From assembly GCA_031284845.1 (NCBI GenBank), contig JAITXH010000220.1:1-8863 (forward strand): a stretch of 8,863 bases of DNA, written 5' to 3'. How positions within the stretch are numbered: position 1 is the stretch's first letter; each line of letters opens with the position of its first letter. Source of the stretch: Puniceicoccales bacterium (GTDB lineage: Bacteria; Verrucomicrobiota; Verrucomicrobiia; Opitutales; UBA953). Positions 1-4,664 of the stretch are shown piece by piece. A program made the translations under genes and the position numbers. The notes under the pieces were generated by a model, which had not been told where the DNA came from, searched no databases, and worked only from the letters and a program-made list of their open reading frames with translations.

Positions 1-358
1 CTGCGAACCCGGCGGGGATGAACAGAATACAACCAGCGACATAGAGGCCGAGGCCGACGAGAATGCTCCGTTTGTAATTAAAGCGGTTCAGGAAGAGCGC
101 AGCCGGAATGGCCATCACGCAGTAGCCGCCGTAAAAGGCAAAGGGCACCAGCGAGCTTTGGAAGTGCGAGATCAGGAACGATTCCTTGAACGCCGCGACC
201 ATCGGGTTCGTGATGTCGTTGGCGAAGCCCCAGAGCGCGAAAAGCCCCGTGACGAGGATAAAGGCCGTAAGCATCCCCGCGGGGATGACTTTCGGCGCGG
301 TTTGGCCGTCCGACGCGGAAGCGTCGGGCGGAGTGGTTGGGTTGTCTTGCTGACTCAT
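1..358 (-). CDS. fucP: FHS-family (FucP-like) sugar:H+ symporter, N-terminal part
   Basis: The first 119 codons of a major facilitator transporter are present; the rest lies beyond the left edge. The ATG at 358-356 opens a polar, Pro/Ser/Thr-rich cytoplasmic tail (residues 1-24). Three hydrophobic segments follow at about 27-46, 70-91 and 97-117. The blocks FALWGFANDITNP (40-52), FQSSLVPFAFYGGY (66-79), AIPAALF (83-89) and the NYKRSILVGLGLY stretch (94-106) match helices 1-3 of E. coli FucP, the L-fucose permease of the FHS family, from memory. In ungapped alignment the proton-coupling Asp46 of FucP falls on Asn51, while an Asp is present one helical turn earlier (Asp48). It is the last visible gene of the leftward operon that contains fucU, which supports fucose or a related 6-deoxyhexose as substrate. 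No Shine-Dalgarno motif precedes the ATG. Family assignment is firm; exact substrate is inferred. Confidence 0.88.
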   Translation of the reverse strand, partial: MSQQDNPTTPPDASASDGQTAPKVIPAGMLTAFILVTGLFALWGFANDITNPMVAAFKESFLISHFQSSLVPFAFYGGYCVMAIPAALFLNRFNYKRSILVGLGLYVAGCILFIPAGFA

Positions 359-389
359 GTGATGGTTAGTGAGATGGGTTGTGAGAGAA

Positions 390-533
390 GAATTAAAGAT
401 GAAAAATTAAAAATTAAAAATGGAATCTCAAAAACTGGAAATCCGGGTTTCGCGGCAAACGATTTTTCCCTCGTTCGCGGTGCGAAACACGGATTCCCCC
501 AATTTTTAATTTTTCATTCTTAATTTTTAATTC
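390..533. repeat. Nested imperfect palindromic element (MITE-like)
   Basis: This intergenic stretch folds back on itself almost from end to end. The outer arms are AT-rich: atgaaaaattaaaaatt at 399-415 has an exact inverted copy at 501-517, flanked outside by gaattaaa (390-397) and its inverse near 526-533. Inner arms pair 437-453 (ggaaatccgggtttcgc) with 482-497, with one extra base and one mismatch. The centre has aacga (458-462) against tcgtt (471-475). It lies in the 178-base gap between the reductase stop and the permease start. It could be a small non-autonomous repeat element, or an RNA hairpin that lowers or processes transcription into the permease gene. No reading frame inside it looks real. 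Confidence 0.7.
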
Positions 534-536
534 GAA

Positions 537-1574
537 CTATTGCTGAATAACGCCGTTTTCGTCCCAGAGGACACGCCAGTCATCATGGTTGCCCCAAAGG
601 AAAACCTGCCCTTTGATGAGGCGGCAGTTGCGGTCTATCTTGGCGATGTCGGCTAACTCGGCGGCGGTGAGCGGATCGCTCGTCACGGCAGCGAGATTGG
701 AATGGATGTTGCGGCGTTTGCTGGAGAACGGAATGGGAGCCTGCCCGCGTTGCACGGCCCACTTCAAACAGATGAGCGCGGGGTGGACGCCGTGCGCGGC
801 GGCAATGCGCAGGATGACGGGGTCGGTGAGCGGGTCGGTGTCCTCCGGTGTGCGGTCACGCTCGGGGCGCCCAGGCGAGCCGAGCGGACAATAGCCGATG
901 GGGACGATGCCGTTGGCGCGCACGTAGTCGAAGAGCTCAGGTTGCTGGAAGTGCGGATGCAGCTCCATCTCGTTCACAGCGGGTTTGATTTCGGCGTCGC
1001 GCAAGATGAGTTTCAACTTGGGGACGGTGACGTTGGAGGTGCCGATGTGACGCACCTTGCCGCTCTTTTGCAATTTCTCCAACTGGCGCCACGTCTTGAT
1101 GAAGTTTTCGTGGATGTAGGGCTTGGCATCGGCACTGCGCGAGGAGACGTCGCAGCCGGGCGGGTGGAAATTCGGGAAAGGCCAGTGGACAAGATAGAGG
1201 TCGAGGTAGTCCAGCCCGAGGTCGCTGAGCGATTTCTCGAAGGTGGGGATGACATCAGCCTCGGCGTGTTTGTCGTTCCAGAGTTTGGAGGTGATCCAGA
1301 GGTCTTCACGGCGGATGCCTGTGCCGGGCGCGAGGATAGTTTTGAAGATGGGACCAATCTGGTGCTCGTTGCTGTAAACAGCGGCGCAGTCGAAATGGCG
1401 GTAGCCGATTTCGGCAGCACCGAGCACGGCAGCGGCGACTTCAGTGGCGCTGACATGGTCAGAGCCGAAGGTGCCCATGCCGATTGCTGGCATTTTTGCG
1501 CCACTGGCGAGAGTGCGCTGCGGAACGAGCGCCGGGTTGATAGCATCGGGTGCGTGTGGATTGAAGGATGACAT
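537..1574 (-). CDS. Aldo/keto reductase
   Basis: A complete 345-residue NAD(P)H-dependent aldo/keto reductase, a cytoplasmic (beta/alpha)8-barrel enzyme that interconverts aldehydes or ketones with alcohols. The full catalytic tetrad is visible: Asp62 (RHFDCA), Tyr67 (AVYSNE), Lys97 (TSKLW) and His130 (LVHWP). GKVRHIGTSN (172-181), AVNEMELHPHFQQPEL (199-214) and PIGYCPLGSPG (225-235) are standard barrel blocks. IPFSSKRRNIHSN (281-293) occupies the place of the cofactor-binding loop near the C terminus. At 345 residues it is somewhat longer than typical members (about 280-330), with extra sequence after the HWP motif (133-155) and at the C-terminal end. It follows the thioredoxin-like gene by 55 bases in the fucU operon. 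Reduction of L-lactaldehyde, or oxidation of L-fucose, are possible roles suggested only by this context. No Shine-Dalgarno motif precedes the ATG. Confidence 0.93.
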   Translation of the reverse strand: MSSFNPHAPDAINPALVPQRTLASGAKMPAIGMGTFGSDHVSATEVAAAVLGAAEIGYRHFDCAAVYSNEHQIGPIFKTILAPGTGIRREDLWITSKLWNDKHAEADVIPTFEKSLSDLGLDYLDLYLVHWPFPNFHPPGCDVSSRSADAKPYIHENFIKTWRQLEKLQKSGKVRHIGTSNVTVPKLKLILRDAEIKPAVNEMELHPHFQQPELFDYVRANGIVPIGYCPLGSPGRPERDRTPEDTDPLTDPVILRIAAAHGVHPALICLKWAVQRGQAPIPFSSKRRNIHSNLAAVTSDPLTAAELADIAKIDRNCRLIKGQVFLWGNHDDWRVLWDENGVIQQ

Positions 1575-1629
1575 AATGGAAAAGTGTGTGTGTTCTGTGT
1601 GTTTGCTGTATCGTGAATGGCGGCAGGCC

Positions 1630-2178
1630 TTATTTCGCTTCCGCGTTTTTCAGTGCTTCGTATTGCTGCAACACCGCCTCGGGGCCGACATACTTACCGT
1701 CAACATAGCTGTGCGCGACAACCTCATCATTTTCGTTGAGCAAGACCAAACAGGGAATGCCTCTTCCGGCGTATTTCTTCTTGATGGCCTTGGTCGCGTT
1801 GGAGCTGAGCTTGAGGCCATGCCATGGCATCTTATCCTGCTTCATGTAGCCAGTCATAGCCTCTTGATTCCTGTCACTCGAGACGAAGAGCAGATCAAAG
1901 TCCCCGTCTTTTTGTTTTTTGTTATAGAATTCGACCAAGCTGGGCGTGAATTTCCGGCAAGGTGGACACCACGAGGCGGAAAAATAAATAAAAAGGTATT
2001 TTTTTTGTCGCATGGTAGCGACATCGGCCTTGCCTTGCGCGTTGATCACAGAGGCTTTTACGCTGTCCAACAATGCCTTGTGGTATGAGGACGAAGCAGC
2101 GGCAGCCGGCACGGCATCAGCGTGTGTAAATGCCACCGGCGAGATAGCAAGAAATGCGAGGAGTAAGAGTTTTTTCAT
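1630..2178 (-). CDS. Exported thioredoxin-like (nucleoredoxin/tryparedoxin-type) protein
   Basis: A 182-residue protein with a typical Sec signal peptide: KK at 2-3, a hydrophobic core at 4-17, and a likely cut after Ala-Asp-Ala (20-22). The mature part is a thioredoxin fold with YFSASWCPPCRKFTP (65-79), where Cys71 and Cys74 form the redox pair, and GIP at 140-142 giving the cis-proline opposite the active site. The sequence around the WCPPC motif and FVSSDRNQEAMTGYMKQDKMPW (split over 98-119) resembles nucleoredoxin/tryparedoxin-type proteins rather than classical thioredoxin. An extra cysteine, Cys143, directly follows the cis-proline. It probably works in the periplasm as a thiol-disulfide oxidoreductase. 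It lies 46 bases after fucU and 55 bases before the reductase gene, so cotranscription is likely, but a role in sugar use is not evident. Confidence 0.88.
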   Translation of the reverse strand: MKKLLLLAFLAISPVAFTHADAVPAAAASSSYHKALLDSVKASVINAQGKADVATMRQKKYLFIYFSASWCPPCRKFTPSLVEFYNKKQKDGDFDLLFVSSDRNQEAMTGYMKQDKMPWHGLKLSSNATKAIKKKYAGRGIPCLVLLNENDEVVAHSYVDGKYVGPEAVLQQYEALKNAEAK

Positions 2179-2224
2179 AGACGTGTTCTTTCAGATTTAT
2201 ACGAGAGCGAAAAAAATGCGTTGT

Positions 2225-2659
2225 TCACGCGATCGGCGTGACACCTTTTTTGAGGAGAATGTTTCCGTATTTGGCAGTCTCACCGGTGAGGACGACGGCG
2301 AAGGCTTTACGAGTGCGTTCGTAGAAGGCAAAACGTTCTATGCGTGTGATGGCCGGAGCCTTAGGGGCGTGCTTTTTGATGGGCACAAGATAGGAACTTT
2401 CGACAGCGGGGTCGAGCACATCGCCGCCATTGGCGTCCATCATCACCAACGGATCGCTCACGTAGGTATCTACCGCGAAGAGCGGTAAAATGGCGTCGAG
2501 CAGGCCGGGGATACGCAGCCCGTCGGCACGCAACACGCGGCTGTTAAAGCTCTCGCCGGGGAAGTGGGCGTCGGCAAGGACGATTTCATCGCCGTGGCCC
2601 ATACGGGAGAGCACAGCGAGGAGTTCAGGGCTAATGAGGGGAGAGATTCCGATGAGCAT
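2225..2659 (-). CDS. fucU: L-fucose mutarotase
   Basis: A 144-residue RbsD/FucU-family protein that speeds interconversion of the alpha and beta anomers of L-fucose, so that imported sugar is quickly available in the form used by the next enzyme. It aligns over its whole length with E. coli FucU (140 residues): ISPLISPELLAVLSRMGHGDEI (first part 5-26), DAHFPG (30-35), RADGLRIPGLLDAI, RFAFYERTRKAF (109-120), and TGETAKYGNILLKKGVTP (125-142). His22 in MGHGDE is the conserved catalytic histidine position, with Asp30 and Tyr113 also in place. The frame stays open upstream to an ATG at 2728, but those 23 extra residues are Cys/Ser/Phe-rich and have no counterpart in the family. The start at 2659 reproduces the family N terminus MLxxISPLISPELL. 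It is the first gene of the leftward operon ending in the FucP-like permease. Confidence 0.96.
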   Translation of the reverse strand: MLIGISPLISPELLAVLSRMGHGDEIVLADAHFPGESFNSRVLRADGLRIPGLLDAILPLFAVDTYVSDPLVMMDANGGDVLDPAVESSYLVPIKKHAPKAPAITRIERFAFYERTRKAFAVVLTGETAKYGNILLKKGVTPIA

Positions 2660-2729
2660 GACGAATGAGGAAAAACTGGAGCAAAAGAAACAACAAGACA
2701 AGAGAGAATCCTGGATACGGAACAACACA

Positions 2730-2735
2730 ACTATA
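2730..2735 (-). promoter_or_regulatory. Candidate -10 box of the fucU operon
   Basis: Read on the minus strand this hexamer is TATAGT, five of six matches to the sigma-70 -10 consensus. It lies 70 bases upstream of the fucU ATG, which would give a leader of roughly 60-65 bases. No convincing -35 hexamer is present at 16-18 bases spacing, so the promoter may be weak, activator dependent, or wrongly called. Confidence 0.3.
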
Positions 2736-2750
2736 AAACGTCCGACAGCC

Positions 2751-2777
2751 CTTCAGAGATCTTGCCCACCTCTGAAG
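2751..2777. promoter_or_regulatory. 8-bp inverted repeat upstream of fucU (possible operator)
   Basis: cttcagag at 2751-2758 has a perfect inverted copy ctctgaag at 2770-2777 with an 11-base centre. It covers the place where the -35 region of the candidate fucU promoter would be. A dyad of this size and position suits a dimeric sugar-responsive regulator. No T-run follows on either strand, so it is not a terminator. The operator role is inferred from position only. Confidence 0.35.
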
Positions 2778-2787
2778 AATAGGGTGC

Positions 2788-2849
2788 ACACGCGTCTCGC
2801 GTGTCACAGAAGCCGTCTCGGCTTCCTTTTGAAGGTCGCGCGTAGCGCG
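2788..2849. repeat. Cluster of three short hairpins with shared CGTCTCG core (REP-like)
   Basis: Three perfect small palindromes lie in a row. acacgcg-tct-cgcgtgt spans 2788-2804 (7-bp stem, 3-base loop). gaagccg-tct-cggcttc spans 2809-2825 (7-bp stem, same tct loop). cgcgc-gta-gcgcg spans 2837-2849 (5-bp stem). The first two share the core CGTCTCG and differ in the outer stem, with matching changes on both sides. They lie between the rplS terminator and the candidate fucU promoter. The pattern resembles REP-type intergenic palindromes; whether it recurs in the genome cannot be seen here. Confidence 0.6.
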
Positions 2850-2913
2850 GTAATCGTAATTCTCGTCCGTTCCACATCTCCTTCTTAGCGCCGGGCTGGC
2901 TGTGCAGAGACAC

Positions 2914-2948
2914 AAAAAACCGCCGGGAAACTCTCCCGGCGGTTTTTT
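2914..2948 (-). terminator. Rho-independent terminator after rplS
   Basis: A perfect 9-bp GC-rich stem, ccgccggga (2920-2928) with tcccggcgg (2934-2942), encloses a 5-base loop. It is flanked by six A (2914-2919) and six T (2943-2948), so the structure is symmetric and could stop transcription from either side. It starts 32 bases after the rplS stop and serves as the end of the rpsP-trmD-rplS block. It also insulates the fucU operon lying downstream on the same strand. Confidence 0.95.
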
Positions 2949-2980
2949 GAGCGGACATCAGCCCACTCGCTACGCGCCGC

Positions 2981-3394
2981 TTATTCAGCGACGGCAGGCA
3001 CGGCAGCGGCAACCGGAGCGACCTCGATGACGGCGGCTTCAAAGAAACGCTTTTCTTTAACCTTGGTCGCCTTCTTGCCAAGACGGTCGCGCAGGTAATA
3101 CAAGCGCGCCTTCATCGGCACAGATTCGCGGTCCACGACGACTTTCTCAATCAGAGGACTGTGAACAGGGAAAACGCGCTCGACGCCTTCGCCATAGGAA
3201 ATGCGGCGCACGGTGAACGTCTCCGATATGCCTCCTCCTTTGCGGGCAATAACGATGCCGGCGAATACCTGCACGCGCTCTTTGTCGCCTTCGCGGACTT
3301 TAGTGTAGACTTTTACCCCATCGCCTACCTTGAAATTATCCCGGCCACTTTTAAGCTGGGAGGCGCTGACGGAATTGATGATTTGCTGACTCAT
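2981..3394 (-). CDS. rplS: 50S ribosomal protein L19
   Basis: A 137-residue ribosomal protein L19, located at the interface of the 30S and 50S subunits. The body matches the family: VGDGVKVYTKVREGDKERVQ (23-42), VFAGIVIARKGGGISETFTV (43-62), the hallmark ISYGEGVERVFPVHSP (65-80), and KARLYYLRDRLGKKATKVKEK (split over 95-115). E. coli L19 ends about there at 115 residues; here an extra Ala/Val/Pro-rich tail follows (117-137). The frame is open further upstream to a start at 3466, but that stretch lies inside trmD and does not resemble L19. The ATG at 3394 gives the family N terminus. This start overlaps the trmD stop as ATGA (3394-3391), indicating translational coupling. No Shine-Dalgarno motif is visible; the preceding sequence is A/C-rich. 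Confidence 0.97.
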   Translation of the reverse strand: MSQQIINSVSASQLKSGRDNFKVGDGVKVYTKVREGDKERVQVFAGIVIARKGGGISETFTVRRISYGEGVERVFPVHSPLIEKVVVDRESVPMKARLYYLRDRLGKKATKVKEKRFFEAAVIEVAPVAAAVPAVAE

Positions 3395-4074
3395 GTTGGT
3401 TGTTTTTTCGAAAAAAGATCTGGCCGCCGTTCCCGGGTTTTGGCGACTTGCTGTTCGTGCCGCCACCGGGCAATCGCGCCGTGATCTCCGGAGAGAAGCA
3501 CTGGCGGGACCGGCATACCGCGGAAATCCGCGGGCCGTGTATATTGCGGAAAGGAGAGGAGACTGTTGTTGAAGCTGTCTCCGGTCAAGGAATTTTCTTC
3601 ACCAAGGACGCCGGGCATTTGCCGGGCTATACAATCTACGAGCACGGCGGCGGCGACGGTGCCGTTGGTGAGCACGTAATCGCCGATGGAAATCTCTCGG
3701 GTAATGAGGGTGTCGCGCACACGCTGGTCTATGCCTTCGTAGTGGCCGCTCACGAGGACGAGGTGCTGCCCGGTGCTCAGCGTGCGTGCGAGCGGGTTGG
3801 TGAGCGGCTCGCCGTCGGGACACAGATAAATGACTTGAGAAGTGGGAGTGCGCACGGACTCAATGGCGTCAAAAAGTGCCTGAGGGCCTAATACCATCCC
3901 TGCACCGCCGCCAAATGGGGTGTCGTCCACGCGCTTGTGTTTATCCTGCGCCCAGTCCCGGATGTCATGCACGGCTATCTCAAGGATCTTGTTGTCCACA
4001 GCACGTCCCAAGATGCTTTCGGCAAAGAATCCTTCGATCATCTTTGGAAAGAGTGTGAGCAGGTCTATGCGCAT
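3391..4074 (-). CDS. trmD: tRNA (guanine-N1)-methyltransferase
   Basis: A 227-residue SPOUT-class enzyme that methylates N1 of G37 next to the anticodon of a subset of tRNAs using S-adenosylmethionine, which prevents +1 frameshifting. It is a knotted homodimer. The motifs are clear: MRIDLLTLFP (1-10), DDTPFGGGAGMV (50-61), VLVSGHYEGIDQR (106-118), SIGDYVLTNGT (129-139), IARQMPGVLG (149-158) with Arg151, and DSF (166-168) followed by PQYTRP (176-181). Arg151 and Asp166 correspond to the catalytic Arg154 and Asp169 of E. coli TrmD. The segment after the knot reads TNGTVAA where E. coli has a GGELPA-type sequence; this appears to be a lineage variant. The start at 4074 was chosen over the in-frame ATG at 4116 because MRIDLLTLFP is the family N terminus. 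It is preceded by the rpsP terminator and no Shine-Dalgarno motif. Confidence 0.97.
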   Translation of the reverse strand: MRIDLLTLFPKMIEGFFAESILGRAVDNKILEIAVHDIRDWAQDKHKRVDDTPFGGGAGMVLGPQALFDAIESVRTPTSQVIYLCPDGEPLTNPLARTLSTGQHLVLVSGHYEGIDQRVRDTLITREISIGDYVLTNGTVAAAVLVDCIARQMPGVLGEENSLTGDSFNNSLLSFPQYTRPADFRGMPVPPVLLSGDHGAIARWRHEQQVAKTRERRPDLFSKKQPT

Positions 4075-4114
4075 GGATGGCGGACGGAGTGGCTGTCTGT
4101 CGTTTCGCGGGGAC

Positions 4115-4150
4115 AAAAAACAGCGTTGCTCCCCATGGGGGGCAACGCTG
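4115..4150 (-). terminator. Rho-independent terminator/attenuator between rpsP and trmD
   Basis: cagcgttgc (4121-4129) pairs perfectly with gcaacgctg (4142-4150). Inside the stem, after one mismatch, cc/gg of ccccatgggg pairs further. On the minus strand the stem is followed at once by six T (complement of A at 4115-4120). It begins 20 bases after the rpsP stop and ends about 40 bases before the trmD ATG. That leaves little room for an independent trmD promoter of normal size downstream of it, so trmD-rplS probably depends on partial read-through or on a promoter overlapping rpsP. Confidence 0.85.
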
Positions 4151-4170
4151 CACGAAAAGGTTGTTGCGAA

Positions 4171-4449
4171 TCAGGCCGCCGCAGTTTCCACCGGGGCGGG
4201 AACGATTTTGCGGGCGCGTTTGATGAGCGAGCGAGCGGTGTCAGACGGCTGGGCACCAACGCTCAGCCAGTGTTCGACACGGTCGAGGTTGAGGTTGATC
4301 GCGACTTGCTTGCCCGTGGCTGCGCGGGGCGTATAAGTACCGAGGATCTCGATAAACCGACCATCGCGGCGGGTAGTGCTTTCGCAGGCCACCAAGCGGT
4401 AGTTCGGAGCGTGTGTGGAGCCGTGGCGTTGGAGACGAATGCGGACCAT
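4171..4449 (-). CDS. rpsP: 30S ribosomal protein S16
   Basis: A 92-residue ribosomal protein S16, an assembly protein of the small subunit body. The family blocks are all present: MVRIRLQRHGSTHAPNYRLV (1-20), RRDGRFIEILGTY (27-39), and NLDRVEHWLSVGAQPSDTAR (54-73). It ends in an Ala-rich tail after LIKRARKIVPAP, about ten residues longer than E. coli S16 (82). The frame is open further upstream to an ATG at 4539, but the start at 4449 gives the universally conserved MVxIRLxRxG beginning. The sequence before the start is A-rich (eight A in a row at 4451-4458 on the minus strand) without a Shine-Dalgarno motif. It is the first gene of rpsP-trmD-rplS; rimM, commonly next, is absent here. Confidence 0.98.
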   Translation of the reverse strand: MVRIRLQRHGSTHAPNYRLVACESTTRRDGRFIEILGTYTPRAATGKQVAINLNLDRVEHWLSVGAQPSDTARSLIKRARKIVPAPVETAAA

Positions 4450-4664
4450 GTTGTTTTTTTTGCGTGAATTTGTTGTGTGAAAAAAGGATTCCCGTTTTTT
4501 GGGAGGCGACAAAGACAGCCAGTCGGTGATGTTTGTCAAAAGTTTTTTTTACGAAAATTGAAAAGTCGGGAATACGCTGCCTTTTCCAATGATTCTTCCT
4601 TGCCTTTCTGTTCATGGGAAAGATGTGGGTATTTCTCTCTTAAAACAAGGCCTTCACATTCCTT
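4450..4664. other. Divergent intergenic region between rpsP and the giant pilin-like gene
   Basis: This 215-base spacer must hold the rpsP promoter (minus strand) and the promoter of the plus-strand gene. On the minus strand a perfect TTGACA occurs at 4539-4534, but at 16-18 bases spacing there is no good -10 box. Homopolymer runs of T (4453-4460, 4543-4550) give it a lower GC content than the genes. I find no coding frame with family resemblance and no convincing plus-strand promoter. Confidence 0.5.

Noticed and set aside
158..523. Plus-strand open frame of 121 codons
   Set aside because: It is opposite the permease N terminus and runs into the palindromic element; no motif.
702..1571. Long open frame of 289 codons on the plus strand
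   Set aside because: It lies entirely opposite the aldo/keto reductase, whose catalytic tetrad and family blocks are intact; the plus-strand protein has no recognisable motif and reflects GC-rich codon bias.
1584..1605. GT-rich simple repeat between the thioredoxin and reductase genes
   Set aside because: Short, interrupted and without dyad symmetry; no support for a specific function.
2660..2728. Possible N-terminal extension of fucU (23 residues, ATG at 2728)
   Set aside because: The extension is Cys/Ser/Phe-rich, absent from the family, and would begin just downstream of the candidate -10 box; the ATG at 2659 matches the FucU N terminus.
2631..3081. Two minus-strand open frames (94 and 116 codons) upstream of fucU and over the rplS end
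   Set aside because: They run through the hairpin cluster and the rplS terminator or out of frame through rplS; they show no protein-like conservation.
3400..4467. Several plus-strand frames of 138-176 codons
   Set aside because: They are opposite trmD and rpsP, both unmistakable by sequence; no family resemblance.
4512..4539. TTGACA on the minus strand as the rpsP promoter
   Set aside because: The -35 match is perfect but no acceptable -10 box follows at 16-18 bases (GTCTTT or TGTCTT), so I did not list it as a promoter.
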